NCBI GenBank assembly: GCA_016779585.1
Contig: JADHNI010000003.1
Location: 20,215 to 84,214 of the forward strand
Origin: Pseudomonadales bacterium
GTDB lineage: Bacteria > Pseudomonadota > Gammaproteobacteria > Pseudomonadales > Azotimanducaceae
Reading direction: 5' to 3'
Length of the DNA stretch: 64,000 bases
Shown here: positions 32,772 to 43,162 of the stretch, in pieces
How positions within the stretch are numbered: the first letter of the stretch is position 1
How the letters are laid out: each line of letters begins with the position of its first letter
The notes under the pieces: generated by a model
What the model was told of the DNA's origin: nothing
The model's input: the letters and a program-made list of their open reading frames with translations, nothing else
The model's database searches: none
Program-made: the position numbers and the translations under genes

Positions 32772-33734
32772 TCAGACGTCTTCCAGGTGGCAGGCAATCC
32801 GATGGCCACCTTTCTGCTGGAGGTCAGGCGGTTCAAATTTGCACCTGTCCATCACCTGGGGACACCTGGGATGAAAGCGGCAACCGGATGGCGGATTAAT
32901 CGGAGACGGTACATCACCCGTCAGAACCTGCCTCTGGCTCTTGTTATGAGGGTCAGCAATGGGGATTGCAGAAATCAGTGAGCGGGTATAAGGGTGTCGA
33001 GGTTCCCTGTTAATAACCTCTCCGCTGCTTTCTTCCACAATCCTGCCGAGGTACATGATCGCGATGCGATCGGAGATGTGTTTCACCACAGCCAGGTCAT
33101 GGGCAATGAACAGGTAAGCAAGATTAAATTCTTTCTGCAGGTCCACCAGCAGGTTGAGTATCTGGCTTTGAATAGAGACGTCGAGAGCCGAGACCGGCTC
33201 ATCACAAATCACCAGCTTGGGATTCAGCGCAATGGCCCGGGCAATCCCTATCCGCTGGCGCTGCCCCCCCGAGAACTCAAACGGGTAACGGCTGGCTGAG
33301 CGAGCAGGCAGCCCGACAATATCCAGCAGTTCCGCCACACGTTTGCTTCGACTCTGTTTGTCGCCAATTTTCTGGACCACAAACGGCTCAGCAAGTATGT
33401 CGCCAACTGTATGCCTGGAGTTCAATGACTCCATGGGATCCTGGAAGATCATCTGAATGTCCTGCCGGAAAGGCATCAGCGCCCTACCCTTGAGGCTGGT
33501 GATGTCCTGGCCCTCAAATTCGATGGTGCCGGAGGTGGGTACATAAAGTCGGGAGATACATCGACCCAGCGTCGACTTGCCGCAACCTGATTCACCAACC
33601 AGGCCCAGGGTCTCACCCGGCTGAATATCAAAAGACACCCCGTCGACCGCCCTGTTGAATTTCTGGGCGCGCAGCAAAACCCCTTCTTTAACAGGGAAAT
33701 GCATTTTCAGGTCGCGTACGGAGAGAAGGGACAT
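32772..33734 (-). CDS. Oligopeptide ABC importer ATPase (OppF/DppF type)
   Basis: This 320-residue ATPase of a peptide importer has Walker A 'GESGCGKST', 'MIFQDPMESLNSRHTVGDI', signature 'FSGGQRQRIGIARA' and Walker B 'LVICDEPVSALD'. It has the C-terminal OppF-type extension with 'GCRFHPRCPQVMDRC', which supplies the iron-sulfur-type Cys cluster found in this family. Its ATG shares one base with the OppD-type stop (TGATG). It forms the last gene of a five-gene operon. In E. coli yejF both ATPases are fused; here they are separate. Confidence 0.92.
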   Translation of the reverse strand: MSLLSVRDLKMHFPVKEGVLLRAQKFNRAVDGVSFDIQPGETLGLVGESGCGKSTLGRCISRLYVPTSGTIEFEGQDITSLKGRALMPFRQDIQMIFQDPMESLNSRHTVGDILAEPFVVQKIGDKQSRSKRVAELLDIVGLPARSASRYPFEFSGGQRQRIGIARAIALNPKLVICDEPVSALDVSIQSQILNLLVDLQKEFNLAYLFIAHDLAVVKHISDRIAIMYLGRIVEESSGEVINREPRHPYTRSLISAIPIADPHNKSQRQVLTGDVPSPINPPSGCRFHPRCPQVMDRCKFEPPDLQQKGGHRIACHLEDV

Positions 33735-34708
33735 CAGCCGAGCTCCTGCCAGCGCAGGCAGGCTGCGTGGTGATTGTCCGAGACCATCTCGAGCTCCGGG
33801 ACGCGCGATTCACAATCTTCATTCACGTGAGGGCATCGATTCTGGAATCGGCAACCCTCAGGCAGATCCAGGAGACCGGGCACCATTCCTTCAATAACAC
33901 TGAGCCTTGATTTCGGCGGTGTCTCAAGCCTCGGGATAGAGGCGAGTAATCCGCGGGTGTAGGGGTGCGTGGGGTTGTCGAAGATATCGAATACGCCACC
34001 GGTCTCGGCAACTTTCCCCGCATACATCACCACCACATCATCACAGGTTTCAGCGATCACGCCGAGATCATGGGTGATCAACAGAACCGTCATACCCATC
34101 TCTGACTGCAGCTCACGAATCAGTTCCAGGATCTGGGCCTGAATGGTTACGTCCAGCGCCGTGGTCGGCTCATCTGCGATGAGGACATCAGGTTTGCAGG
34201 CAAGCGCCATCGCAATGACAACCCTTTGTCGCATCCCTCCCGACAGCTGGTGCGGGTACTCATTCATCCGAATGTCCGGCGACGGAATGCCAACCCGGGC
34301 AAGAATATCGACACCCTGCCGAATAGCCTCGTCCGCACTGACCTCTTTGTGCAGGAGAATCACCTCCGTCAGCTGTCGACCAATCGTATGAACAGGATTC
34401 AGCGCCGTCATGGGTTCCTGGAATACCATCCCCATCCGGCCTCCGCGAATTTTCTCCATCTCGGAAATCGGCAGCTGCGTCAGGTCAACGTCTCCAAGAA
34501 TAATACTGCCGCCAACAATCTGGCCCATGGGTTGAGGCAACAGGCGCATAATGGACAGGGCCGTAACACTCTTGCCACAACCGGACTCTCCCACGATTCC
34601 CAGAGTCTTGCCTGCTTCAGCCGAGAACGAAACGTTATCCACCGCGCGTACGCGACCTTCGTCCGTGTCGAACTCAGTGATCAGGTTGTTAACGGAAAGC
34701 AGCGGCAT
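33734..34708 (-). CDS. Oligopeptide ABC importer ATPase (OppD/DppD type)
   Basis: This 324-residue partner ATPase has Walker A '[10 protein letters not shown]', '[17 protein letters not shown]', signature '[14 protein letters not shown]' and Walker B '[12 protein letters not shown]', and the C-terminal '[15 protein letters not shown]' Cys cluster. It overlaps by one base both the binding-protein gene upstream and the OppF-type gene downstream (TGATG junctions), so the complex is made by coupled translation. It drives peptide uptake with the Yej-like permeases. Confidence 0.92.
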   Translation of the reverse strand: MPLLSVNNLITEFDTDEGRVRAVDNVSFSAEAGKTLGIVGESGCGKSVTALSIMRLLPQPMGQIVGGSIILGDVDLTQLPISEMEKIRGGRMGMVFQEPMTALNPVHTIGRQLTEVILLHKEVSADEAIRQGVDILARVGIPSPDIRMNEYPHQLSGGMRQRVVIAMALACKPDVLIADEPTTALDVTIQAQILELIRELQSEMGMTVLLITHDLGVIAETCDDVVVMYAGKVAETGGVFDIFDNPTHPYTRGLLASIPRLETPPKSRLSVIEGMVPGLLDLPEGCRFQNRCPHVNEDCESRVPELEMVSDNHHAACLRWQELG

Positions 34709-36663
34709 CAGGGCGTCTTGAACTGCTCGTAATAGTTGATTTCAGGCTCAAACGTTATGCCTGCCTTCCTGGCCTCAAGCGTTTCAGCCTTCATCTCCGT
34801 ATCAATCCAGTGCACAAACAGCTCGTCGTATCGACGTGAGAGTTTGTAGTTGAATTCTTCCGGGTAACGTACCCAGCGCCAGTGACCTACACGGTACATC
34901 GGCTCTACAAACCCCGGCACAAAAGACGCATGGTCGTGACGCATCTCCGTCATGGTTCTTGCCAGTTCAATCATCTCTTCCTTGTCATCGGAGGCGCGGT
35001 AGCGATTGATGAGACTGTCCATTTCAGGCCATGCAACAACCTCCAGGTTGTTGGTCTGGACTTTAACCTTGCGCTCAGGATTAACAGAGCCATCCTCCAG
35101 GTACGGCTTGTCATAGGCATTGTCTGAATGATAGAAATCCCAGAACCTGGGGTACATCTCTAACGATACTGCAAAGGCGACGAAATGAATGTCATGTTTT
35201 TTCTCCTGCACCTTTTTCCAGCCCGACGTGGAATCAAGAACCTCGAGTCGCAGTTCCAGGCCTGTCTTTATTGCCTCTTCCTTCAGGATCGTCAGAATAT
35301 CTTTGTAATGTTCATATCCGGTTGAGAAAGTAAACGAGAGCCTTTGGCCTTCTTCGTTCACCAGGATGCCATCGGGGCCTCTTTCTTTGAAACCTGCTTT
35401 TGCAAAGTGCTCCTGCGCTTTCTCGATATCGAAAGGCCTGGCTTTCAGGTCAGGGTGAGTAAAGATGCCGTATCCGTCCGAGGAGGTTCTCATCCGTACA
35501 TAGTCACCCCTGAAGAACTTGTCGATAACCAGCTCCCAGTTGGCTGCATAGTTGATGCCCAGCCGAATATCTCTGTTGTCCAGCAGGTCCTTGGATGTGT
35601 TGATCCACATTCCATAGGTTGGTCTCGGCCTGTCGTTATAGAACACTGACTTGTGTATGTAGCCACCTGCCACATCAGGGTCGGTGTCCGGAAGCTTTTC
35701 ATACCAGTACTCCGACAGGCGCAGGTTGAACTGATCGATATCGCCGCGCTTAAAGGCTTCAAAGTGTTTCGGCGTATCCCGGATGACGGAAATGTGGAGC
35801 TTGTCCGCGTTGTACCGGTAACGCCAGTGCTTCTTGTCAGCCGCCCACCAGTTCTTATCCCGGGTCAGGATCACCGAGCGGCCCTTTCTCATGTCACTTT
35901 CCCGTGCAAGGACATACGCCGAGGTTGTTGGTTCAAACTCCCACTGGTATCGCTCTACAAAGTCGTCTCCCAGCTCATAGTAGAAGTGCCTGGGCAGCGG
36001 TCGCAGTTCAAGAACCCGACCATCCAAATCCGGTTTGCGTTCGGCAACCGTTATGGAGAAGGTATGGTCGTCATACCTCGTGATATTGCTGTAACGGGTG
36101 CTGTAATAATTGTTGTACCAGGGCGCCACGATGTAGCTGGACTGGTAGAAGAAGAACATGAACATCACGTCTTCAGTGGTGATGGGATGCCCGTCAGACC
36201 AGGTCGCCTTAGGGTCGATTTTCACGTAGACCGTCTTGTTTTCCCGATCAACCGCCCAGGATTCAGCAATTCCGGGAAAGTATTCAAACTCGTTTGGGTG
36301 AGGATGAGCGAAAGTCATCACGACGTCATCGAGGATGTAAGAGCGAAAAGAACCGTTTGAGTCAGGTCCCGCTGTACGCAGGGTTCTGGGGAAGTCCTGA
36401 ATGCGAATGAATTCAGTACCACCTTTCTTCGCTTCAGGGGAACCTACTTCAGGCAGATGGTCACCGTTTTCCCAGGTCAGGTCAGCAGGCAGGTCTGCCA
36501 GTGTTTTGAATCCAAAAAAGTCCGGATTCTCTGCATAATAAATTTCGAGTTCTTCGGTGTTGTCGAGCTTCAGGCTCTGATCGGGTGTAGCCTCTTCGGA
36601 AGGTCCGCCGCAGGCCGCGACAAGCAGAAGTGGCAGCAGGAATACGAAATAACTTGGTTTCAT
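34708..36663 (-). CDS. Peptide-binding lipoprotein (YejA-like, family 5)
   Basis: This 651-residue extracytoplasmic solute-binding protein is of the large YejA/DppA cluster. Its lipobox is 'LLVAACGG'. '[34 protein letters not shown]', '[19 protein letters not shown]' and '[23 protein letters not shown]' are family 5 landmarks, and the length over 600 favours YejA-type rather than OppA. I chose the start [10 protein letters not shown] to give a lipoprotein signal. Yej systems import formylated or microcin-like peptides. The exact ligand here is unknown. Confidence 0.88.
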   Translation of the reverse strand: MKPSYFVFLLPLLLVAACGGPSEEATPDQSLKLDNTEELEIYYAENPDFFGFKTLADLPADLTWENGDHLPEVGSPEAKKGGTEFIRIQDFPRTLRTAGPDSNGSFRSYILDDVVMTFAHPHPNEFEYFPGIAESWAVDRENKTVYVKIDPKATWSDGHPITTEDVMFMFFFYQSSYIVAPWYNNYYSTRYSNITRYDDHTFSITVAERKPDLDGRVLELRPLPRHFYYELGDDFVERYQWEFEPTTSAYVLARESDMRKGRSVILTRDKNWWAADKKHWRYRYNADKLHISVIRDTPKHFEAFKRGDIDQFNLRLSEYWYEKLPDTDPDVAGGYIHKSVFYNDRPRPTYGMWINTSKDLLDNRDIRLGINYAANWELVIDKFFRGDYVRMRTSSDGYGIFTHPDLKARPFDIEKAQEHFAKAGFKERGPDGILVNEEGQRLSFTFSTGYEHYKDILTILKEEAIKTGLELRLEVLDSTSGWKKVQEKKHDIHFVAFAVSLEMYPRFWDFYHSDNAYDKPYLEDGSVNPERKVKVQTNNLEVVAWPEMDSLINRYRASDDKEEMIELARTMTEMRHDHASFVPGFVEPMYRVGHWRWVRYPEEFNYKLSRRYDELFVHWIDTEMKAETLEARKAGITFEPEINYYEQFKTP

Positions 36664-36677
36664 GATTAATCTCATCA

Positions 36678-37745
36678 TTAACGGTAGATGGTGAACTTTT
36701 TAGGATCAAAAGATTCCCGAACAGCTTCACCGATAAATGTGACAACGGTCAGCAGGATAACCAGCGTGCTGAACGCAGATGTCACGATCCAGGGTGCAGT
36801 CCGCAGGTTCGCGGTTCCCTGTTTTAACAGTTCTCCCAGGCTCGGTGTCGGGGCTGGCAGACCGAATCCGAGAAAATCCAGTGCAGTGATCGCGGTAATC
36901 GCCGATACCACGGTAAATGGCATAAAAGTAACAAGCGTTGCCAGGACGTTGGGCAGGATGTGGTGGAAGACAATCCTGAAGTCTGAGGCGCCAATGACCC
37001 GGGCAGCCGCAATGTAATCCCGGGCCTTTTCCTTGTAGGTTTCAGTACGCATGTAATATGTCATGCTGGTCCAGGAAAACAGGACCATGACTGTCAACAG
37101 GATACCGATTCGCGCCTCAGTCGAGAGTGTTCCGGGTATGACGCTGAACACAATGATGACCATGTACAGGAAGGGAATGTTTGACCAGATCTCGATGAAC
37201 CGCTGAAACACCAGGTCAAACACACCACCGAAGTAACCCATGGCGCAACCATTCGCGATACCAATCGCATAAACGGAAAGCATGAAAGCAATGGAGAACC
37301 AGAGTGCAATTCGCGTTCCGTAGAAAAGTCTCGCAAGAATATCCCTGCTCGTTGTGTCAGTGCCGAGAAAGTGCCTGTCTTTGATGGAAGGAGGCGTCGG
37401 TTTGAACACGCCATCAGGGGCATGGTTTTCATAGGGGTCGTAGGGCACCAGAGGCATTAAGACCCAGTTTCCGGAGTTTTCCTGCCTGAACTTTTCCTGC
37501 AGGTCCCGGTAGTTCACCTCGTAGTCGTAGTCCAGTCCAAAATCAGTGCCCGGGTGAAAACTGCTGTAAGTGGGAAAGTAATAGCTGCCCTCGTAGCTGA
37601 CAATCACGGCTCGACTGTTAACCAGGAGTTCACCCACGGATACGATCGCGAGAATGCCGACCAGGAAAAGAAAACTGTAATAGCCTCTTTTAACTTCCCT
37701 GAAACGGCGAAGCCGCTTAAGTGTCTGGGGATTCAGGTTCAGCAT
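36678..37745 (-). CDS. yejE: Peptide ABC importer permease (YejE-like)
   Basis: This 355-residue inner-membrane permease has a TM helix near residues 24-46 and a ~90-residue periplasmic segment ('YDYEVNYRDLQEKFRQENSGNWVLMPLVPYDPYE'), characteristic of YejE. It is followed by 'HFLGTDTTSRDILARLFYGTRIAL' and the permease core with the EAA loop 'AARVIGASDFRIVFHHILPN'. Its ATG directly abuts the stop of the YejB-like gene. Gene order is B-E-A-D-F, whereas E. coli has A-B-E-F. Confidence 0.9.
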   Translation of the reverse strand: MLNLNPQTLKRLRRFREVKRGYYSFLFLVGILAIVSVGELLVNSRAVIVSYEGSYYFPTYSSFHPGTDFGLDYDYEVNYRDLQEKFRQENSGNWVLMPLVPYDPYENHAPDGVFKPTPPSIKDRHFLGTDTTSRDILARLFYGTRIALWFSIAFMLSVYAIGIANGCAMGYFGGVFDLVFQRFIEIWSNIPFLYMVIIVFSVIPGTLSTEARIGILLTVMVLFSWTSMTYYMRTETYKEKARDYIAAARVIGASDFRIVFHHILPNVLATLVTFMPFTVVSAITAITALDFLGFGLPAPTPSLGELLKQGTANLRTAPWIVTSAFSTLVILLTVVTFIGEAVRESFDPKKFTIYR

Positions 37746-38765
37746 CTACTGAAACCTTATCCTTGGATCCACAAGCGCCACCAGGATATCTGAAATGATA
37801 TTGCCAATGAGCAACAGCAGGCTTGAAAGCAGAACCACGCCCATCACAACGGGGTAATCCCTGTCGAGGATCGCCGTGAGACCCAGCAGTCCAAAGCCAT
37901 CGATATCAAAGATGGTTTCAATCAAAAACGATCCGGATACCAGCAGAACGATATTCTGGCCAAAGGTAGTTGCGATGGGTATCAGGGAATTTCGAAGCGC
38001 ATGCCCTGTTACAGCTCGCCCAAAAGAGACACCCTTGGCGATGGCGGTTCGGATGTAATCCGCCGCAAGGTTATCCATGAGGTGGTTCTTGAGCAAAAGA
38101 GTCACCAGGGCAAAACTGCCAATCAGGTAGCAGATTAATGGCAAAACTGAATGGCTGATCAAATCCAGCGTTTTCCCCAGGAAGTCCTTGTCATAGAACT
38201 GAAAGCTGACGAACCCGCCCATCGGAAACCACTCGAGGCGAACTGAAAAGTAAAGCAGCAGCAGTGAACCCAGTGCATAACCCGGGATCGCGTAACCCAC
38301 AAAGATCAGTATCGAAGTAACATTATCGACAAAGGTACGATGACGAATGGCTTTCAGCACCCCAAGGGGAATGCAGACCATGTATGTGATCACCAGCGTC
38401 ACAAGACCATAGTAGAGAGACACAGGCATTCGATCGCGAATGACGTCCCATACCGGCTCGTTGTAACGGTATGATTCGCCCAGGTCTCCCTGCACTACCT
38501 TGCCCAGCCAGTCGACATAACTTTCCAGGATCGGTTTATCCAGGCCGTAGTACTCTTTAAGCTTGTTCAGCTGCGCTTCCGACAGCGCCATATCTGCACC
38601 CGCTGCCTGGCTTGAGGCACCTGCTGCACTGAACTGCTGGGATTCCATGATCGCCCTTTCAAGTGGTCCGCCAGGCACGAGCCTGGTGATCGCGAACACA
38701 ATGATCGTGACACCGATCAAAGTCGGCACAATCAATAACAAACGTCTGATGAAGTAATCGCGCAT
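37746..38765 (-). CDS. yejB: Peptide ABC importer permease (YejB-like)
   Basis: This ~339-residue permease starts 'MRDYFIRRLLLIVPTLIGVTIIVFAITRLVPGGPLERAI'. It has a Yej-type insertion ('ALSEAQLNKLKEYYGLDKPILESYVDWLGKVVQGDLGESYRY') and an EAA loop in 'DYIRTAIAKGVSFGRAVTGHALRNSLIPIA'. It is the first gene of the five-gene importer operon. Twelve upstream in-frame codons were excluded because they lack family similarity. The divergent flavin oxidoreductase gene starts 124 bases away. Confidence 0.9.
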   Translation of the reverse strand: MRDYFIRRLLLIVPTLIGVTIIVFAITRLVPGGPLERAIMESQQFSAAGASSQAAGADMALSEAQLNKLKEYYGLDKPILESYVDWLGKVVQGDLGESYRYNEPVWDVIRDRMPVSLYYGLVTLVITYMVCIPLGVLKAIRHRTFVDNVTSILIFVGYAIPGYALGSLLLLYFSVRLEWFPMGGFVSFQFYDKDFLGKTLDLISHSVLPLICYLIGSFALVTLLLKNHLMDNLAADYIRTAIAKGVSFGRAVTGHALRNSLIPIATTFGQNIVLLVSGSFLIETIFDIDGFGLLGLTAILDRDYPVVMGVVLLSSLLLLIGNIISDILVALVDPRIRFQ

Positions 38766-38889
38766 GAATGGCGGGTTGAAACAAACGCGGCATGGTGCCA
38801 CAAAGGCTCCAACCTATAAAGGGGACAACCGACAATCAGCAACAGGCTGGACTCGGGATTTTTGTTAACATGAGGTCGGAGGTATCAGT

Positions 38890-39909
38890 GTGACCAAATT
38901 TTCAGTTCTCGATCTTGCGCCCGTTCCCGAGGGCAGTGAAGCCAAAGAGGCTCTCCAGAATTCACTGGATCTGATCCAGCATTGTGAGCGTTGGGGATTC
39001 GAGCGCTACTGGGTAGCCGAGCATCACAACATTGCCGGTATCGCTTCTGCCGCAACTTCTGTGGTGATGGGCTACCTCGCTTCCAGCACTTCAACCATAC
39101 GCATTGGCGCCGGCGGTATCATGCTGCCGAACCATGCACCACTGATGATTGCCGAACAATTCGGCACCCTTGCTTCCATTTACGGTGACCGAATCGACCT
39201 GGGACTTGGCCGGGCACCGGGTACGGATCAACTCACCATGCAGGCACTCAGACGATCATTAACGCAGGAAGTGGGTGACTTCCCAAGAGATGTGGTTGAA
39301 CTGCAGCATTACCTCAAGCCCCCGCAGGAAGGCCAGAAGGTTGTCGCGACACCAGGCGCGGGAACCCAGGTGCCCCTCTATATTCTTGGCTCCAGCCTGT
39401 TCGGCGCACAGCTGGCTGCAATGCTTGGTCTGCCATTCGCGTTCGCCTCGCACTTTGCTCCGAGAGCCATGATGGAGGCAATGGAAATCTACCGGAACAG
39501 CTTCCAGCCTTCCGAGCAACTACAGCAGCCTTACGTGATGCTGGGCTACAACGTCTGTGCGGCAGATACGGCAGAGGAGGCCGATTTCCTGCGGACGTCT
39601 TCATTGCAGTCTTTTGTGAACCTGCGTCGAGGTGTGCCGGGCAAACTGCCGCCACCGATCGCCGACTTTGAGAGCAAGCTTTCGGATGCTGAACAGGGCA
39701 TGCTGAAAGAGATGTCTCGCTGCGCGGCCGTGGGCACCGTGGATATGGTGGAAACACAGATCAGGGAGTTTCTTGCTGAAACAGGCGCGGATGAACTGAT
39801 CGTAGTCTGCTCGATCTTCGACCATGCAGCCCGCCTGAAATCTTACGAACTGACCGCAGAAGTGGCCCGCCGCATCAATTCGGCCGATATTCAGGTCGCC
39901 GTAACCTGA
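38890..39909 (+). CDS. Luciferase-like (LLM) flavin-dependent oxidoreductase
   Basis: This 339-residue monooxygenase-type protein of the bacterial luciferase superfamily has '[75 protein letters not shown]', the pattern of the YhbW-like (MsnO8) LLM branch. The start is GTG with GGAGG seven bases upstream. The substrate is unknown. It is divergent from the Yej-type importer and separated from the glycan cluster by ~130 bp holding only an AT-rich stretch and a small TAGAC/GTCTA inverted repeat. Confidence 0.88.
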   Translation: MTKFSVLDLAPVPEGSEAKEALQNSLDLIQHCERWGFERYWVAEHHNIAGIASAATSVVMGYLASSTSTIRIGAGGIMLPNHAPLMIAEQFGTLASIYGDRIDLGLGRAPGTDQLTMQALRRSLTQEVGDFPRDVVELQHYLKPPQEGQKVVATPGAGTQVPLYILGSSLFGAQLAAMLGLPFAFASHFAPRAMMEAMEIYRNSFQPSEQLQQPYVMLGYNVCAADTAEEADFLRTSSLQSFVNLRRGVPGKLPPPIADFESKLSDAEQGMLKEMSRCAAVGTVDMVETQIREFLAETGADELIVVCSIFDHAARLKSYELTAEVARRINSADIQVAVT

Positions 39910-40038
39910 TTTTTTTTCAAGTTCCCCAGGACCTACCAAGCCGCTAACACCGGCGGTTTCAGGGCTTCCCCGGGCAGGCAAGAGTTTATTCTTTTTAAAT
40001 CATATGCTTACGATTTATAGACTAGATGGTCTAAGGTT

Positions 40039-41181
40039 TTAGAGCTGCCGATCGATCGCTTTTTCCAGGCAATCAACCACAAATTCCTGATCTTCAGCCG
40101 GGATTCCGACCCAGAGCGGCAGCCTGACCAGCCGCTCGGACAGGTCATTCGTCACCTTCAGTTCCCCATGCACCCGACCGTATTTCCTCCCAGCCGGGGA
40201 ATCATGCAGCGGCACATAGTGGAACAGGCAATACACTTCCTGTTCATGCAGTTGCTTGAGGATCGGTTTTCGATCCACCCCTTCTGGCAGGACGCCGAAA
40301 TACAGGTGGGCATTGTGATCACATTCCACAGGAATGATCGGACGCCGTAACTTGCCTTCCTGCTCCATCTGTTCAAGCAGCCGGTCGTAGATGCGCCAGC
40401 TCAGCAGGCGCCTTTCATTGATGTCATCAGCGTCCTCAAACTGCGCCCACAGGAAAGCCGCAATCAGTTCACCTGGCAGGAATGACGAACCCGGTTCCTG
40501 CCAGGTGTACTTGTCCACCTCGCCGCGAAAAAAACGCGATCGGTCGGTACCCTTCTCGCGGATGATCTCCGCTTTCTGCACGTCTGCCGGGTCATTGATG
40601 AGCAGCGCGCCCCCCTCTCCGGAGATGATGTTCTTGGTCTCATGAAAGCTGAGAGCCCCGTAATCACCGATGGTTCCGAGCGCCCAGTCCTTGTATTTGG
40701 ACATCACACCCTGTGCCGCATCCTCGATCAACGCCAGGTCATAGCGCTGGCAGACTGCCTGGATTTCGTCCATTTCACAGGAAACCCCCGCGTAGTGAAC
40801 GACACATACCGCCCTTGTTTTTGAGGTAATGGCTTCCTCTATAAGCTTCTCATCAATGTTCAGCGTGTCATCACGAATATCGACAAAAACCGGCACGCCG
40901 CCGCGCAGCACAAACGCATTGGCAGTCGATACAAAGGTAAACGATGGCATGATGATTTCATCGCCTGGCTGAATGTCGAGGAGCAGCGCCGCCATCTCCA
41001 GCGCCGCTGTGCAGGAATGCGTTAATAAAGCCCTGGCACATTCAGTCTGGGTCTCCAGCCACTCATGGCACTTCTTCGTGAAGGGTCCATCCCCGGCCAG
41101 CATACCCTGGGCATGGGCCTGAGTGATGTAAGACAGCTCATTACCCGTCATGTAGGGCTTGTTAAAAGGAACTCTTGGCAC
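40039..41181 (-). CDS. TDP-4-oxo-6-deoxy-sugar 4-aminotransferase, WecE/RffA-like
   Basis: This 380-residue PLP enzyme of the DegT/DnrJ/EryC1/StrS family is close to E. coli WecE along its whole length: 'LLTHSCTAALEMAALLLDIQPGDEIIMPS', 'FVSTANAFVLRGG', 'HYAGVSCEMD', PLP-site D154 ('IEDAAQGVMS') and Lys183 in 'SFHETKN', then 'EKGTDRSRFFRGEVDKYTWQ'. WecE makes TDP-4-amino-4,6-dideoxygalactose. No rmlAB or other enterobacterial-common-antigen genes are here. It follows the GtrA gene and belongs with the divergent ACP/ligase/glycosyltransferase genes. Confidence 0.9.
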   Translation of the reverse strand: MPRVPFNKPYMTGNELSYITQAHAQGMLAGDGPFTKKCHEWLETQTECARALLTHSCTAALEMAALLLDIQPGDEIIMPSFTFVSTANAFVLRGGVPVFVDIRDDTLNIDEKLIEEAITSKTRAVCVVHYAGVSCEMDEIQAVCQRYDLALIEDAAQGVMSKYKDWALGTIGDYGALSFHETKNIISGEGGALLINDPADVQKAEIIREKGTDRSRFFRGEVDKYTWQEPGSSFLPGELIAAFLWAQFEDADDINERRLLSWRIYDRLLEQMEQEGKLRRPIIPVECDHNAHLYFGVLPEGVDRKPILKQLHEQEVYCLFHYVPLHDSPAGRKYGRVHGELKVTNDLSERLVRLPLWVGIPAEDQEFVVDCLEKAIDRQL

Positions 41182-41202
41182 TTCTTACCTCTTACAACCG
41201 GC

Positions 41203-41616
41203 TCATCGTTCGTTAAATATCAATAACTTTGATATCAGGAAAAACAGCATTGCCAGGAATCCCATGGCGAACAACTGGACTAACTGGTGTGGAAAAGCGA
41301 GCACATCGACACCCAGGTAGATGATAAAGATGTTCAGCACATAGCCAAATGCGTGCATCGATATATACCGGGTCATGCTCTGCCCCACGTGGCCCTTGTC
41401 TTCAAAGGTCCACTGGCGATTGGCAAAGAAACTGACGGCTGTCCCGATTGGGTACAGGATCGCTACCGCTACCTTTGGGTCAGTGCCCAGCCAGGTGATT
41501 AACAGGTAGACCAGGTAGCCTAGTAGATTGTGGGCAACACCTACGATGCCAAAACGAACCAGTTCACCCATAGTTCGGTGTACCGCTGAGCCTTGAATTT
41601 CCTCGCTTTCAGCCAT
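41203..41616 (-). CDS. GtrA-like flippase family membrane protein
   Basis: This 137-residue protein has four TM helices and GtrA motifs ('ELVRFGIVGVAHNLLGYLVYLLIT', 'FFANRQWTFED', 'MTRYISMHAFGYVLNIF', 'FFLISKLLIF'). GtrA proteins are proposed to flip undecaprenyl-phosphate-linked sugars made by GtrB-type transferases. The start is set at MAESEE because upstream codons would cross the TATAAT of the divergent promoter. It is the first gene of the minus-strand pair with the aminotransferase. Confidence 0.87.
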   Translation of the reverse strand: MAESEEIQGSAVHRTMGELVRFGIVGVAHNLLGYLVYLLITWLGTDPKVAVAILYPIGTAVSFFANRQWTFEDKGHVGQSMTRYISMHAFGYVLNIFIIYLGVDVLAFPHQLVQLFAMGFLAMLFFLISKLLIFNER

Positions 41617-41646
41617 TTGGTGCCTTTTGCCGCTGCATCCCTTCAG

Positions 41647-41652
41647 TATAAT
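41647..41652 (+). promoter_or_regulatory. Perfect -10 box TATAAT before the radical SAM gene
   Basis: A consensus TATAAT lies 41 bases before the radical SAM ATG, in the 76-bp gap between divergent GtrA and radical SAM genes. No good -35 (TTGACA-like) is found at 16-18 bp spacing; the region upstream is CTTTTGCCG. It is a candidate start point for the radical SAM-ACP-ligase-acyltransferase-GT operon. Confidence 0.45.
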
Positions 41653-41692
41653 CCGTCCTGAGATTGTAAACGGAACCGACAAGGACCGTCAG

Positions 41693-42907
41693 ATGCTGGA
41701 TAAAGTAGCCGCAACCAAGACAGAAGATCAGCCGATCTACAAAAATGCGGCCGGGACGCCCACCAAAGAGGGTTACAACGAAATAAGGCTGACCAACAAA
41801 CTGCGCCAGAAATCTATCGTGCAGCACGTCAATTCCATTGACTGGAAAACCGGTTCCGAGGCACCCATCGTGGTGGAGTTCGATCCCACTACTGCCTGTA
41901 ACCTGCACTGCCCGGACTGCATCAGTGGGGACCTGCTGAACCAGGGTGCCTTCGAACGTGAACGTATCCGCGAACTGACCCGTGAAATGGTGGATGCAGG
42001 TGTCAAAGCCGTCATCCTGATCGGCGGTGGTGAGCCGCTGTCTCATCCCGAGGCAGGCTGGATTATCGAATACCTGGGCAAACATGGCGTAAAAATCGGC
42101 ATCACGACCAACGGTATCCTGATCAATCGCTACATGGATGAAATAGCCGAGTATGTCGATTGGTGCCGTATTTCGATGGACGCGGGCACCGCCGAGACTT
42201 TCCAGAAAATTCGCCCACACGCTTCCGGCAAAAGCCAGTTCGACCTCATCTGCGACAACATGCGTGAGCTGGGCAAGCGCAAAAAAGGCCGAATGGGTTA
42301 TTCCTTCATGATCTATTCCGAAGGCCAGTTCTCGAGCTACAACCCGAACACCATCATCTCTGACGCCGAGGAGTACTACACCAACGCCCACGAGATTGCC
42401 CAGGCGGCTCAGGTGGCGAAAGACCTTGGCTGTGATTACTTCGAAGTAAAACCGATGTATGACGTCAACCACTACGCCATCGCCCAGGCAAAACCCTACA
42501 TCGACCTGATCCGTGACCAGGTGGAAGCTGCAATGGAGCTCGCCGAAGATGATTTCCGCATCCTGCAGGCTGTAAAGCTGCAGGCAACACTCGCCGGTGA
42601 ACGCTCCATAGAGGAAAAAGAATACAACCGCTGCGCGGTTTCCGAACTGCGTACGCTGGTAACCCCGAGCGGCACCTACATCTGTCCCTACTTCCGCGGC
42701 AAGGCCGACAAGGAGTTGGGTTCACTGCACAACCAGTCCCTGAAAGAGATGTGGCAGGGGGAACAGCGCGCGGCCGTCATGGCAAAGCTCGACCCGAGCC
42801 AGGACTGTAAAATGCATTGCATCAGGCACGAGTCCAACCTGATCCTTGAAGACATGATTTCCGGTAAACCGGTGTCTGTCGTCGAGGACTTCGACCTTTT
42901 TATCTAG
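41693..42907 (+). CDS. Radical SAM protein of the glycan cluster
   Basis: This 404-residue protein has the [4Fe-4S]/SAM motif C69-x3-C73-x2-C76 ('TACNLHCPDCISG'), the SAM-binding 'LIGGGEPLSHPE' and 'ITTNGILI'. Its C-terminal region ('YNRCAVSELRTLVTPSGTYICPYFRG', 'SQDCKMHCIRHES') has extra Cys suited to an auxiliary cluster, as in SPASM-type enzymes. The reaction is not known. It heads a five-gene run with an ACP 12 bases downstream, so its substrate is probably sugar-nucleotide or carrier-bound. It does not look like a sulfatase-maturing enzyme. Confidence 0.87.
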   Translation: MLDKVAATKTEDQPIYKNAAGTPTKEGYNEIRLTNKLRQKSIVQHVNSIDWKTGSEAPIVVEFDPTTACNLHCPDCISGDLLNQGAFERERIRELTREMVDAGVKAVILIGGGEPLSHPEAGWIIEYLGKHGVKIGITTNGILINRYMDEIAEYVDWCRISMDAGTAETFQKIRPHASGKSQFDLICDNMRELGKRKKGRMGYSFMIYSEGQFSSYNPNTIISDAEEYYTNAHEIAQAAQVAKDLGCDYFEVKPMYDVNHYAIAQAKPYIDLIRDQVEAAMELAEDDFRILQAVKLQATLAGERSIEEKEYNRCAVSELRTLVTPSGTYICPYFRGKADKELGSLHNQSLKEMWQGEQRAAVMAKLDPSQDCKMHCIRHESNLILEDMISGKPVSVVEDFDLFI

Positions 42908-42919
42908 GAACACCCGTCC

Positions 42920-43162
42920 GTGGACACGCAAGACATCGTTGTGTGGATCCAGACCTGGGTCTCGGAGCGACGCAGCGACCCGTCCGTTGTGATTACGGAG
43001 GAGACCGATCTGTACAAGTCCGGACTCCTGGATTCCCTGGGTATCATCGAATTGATCGAATCCCTGGAGGATGAGTTTGAGCTGATGTTCACGGAGGAGC
43101 AGATGCAGGACGGGCTGACTGCTGCTGCAGACTTCGCAAAAGTCATTCTCGATCAGGCATGA
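42920..43162 (+). CDS. Acyl carrier protein of the glycan cluster
   Basis: This 80-residue carrier protein has the phosphopantetheine attachment Ser39 in 'GLLDSLGIIELIESLEDEF', the canonical D-S-L motif, and an acidic helix II. The GTG start follows the radical SAM gene by 12 bases, and its stop overlaps the ligase ATG (ATGA). Being next to its own acyl ligase and an acyltransferase, it is likely dedicated to this pathway rather than to fatty acid synthesis. Confidence 0.9.
   Translation: MDTQDIVVWIQTWVSERRSDPSVVITEETDLYKSGLLDSLGIIELIESLEDEFELMFTEEQMQDGLTAAADFAKVILDQA

Noticed and set aside
41693..42907. Radical SAM protein as an anaerobic sulfatase-maturing enzyme for the window's sulfatases
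   Set aside because: It is 30 kb away, coupled to ACP and glycan genes, and I see no sulfatase-maturation signature beyond general SPASM-like Cys residues.
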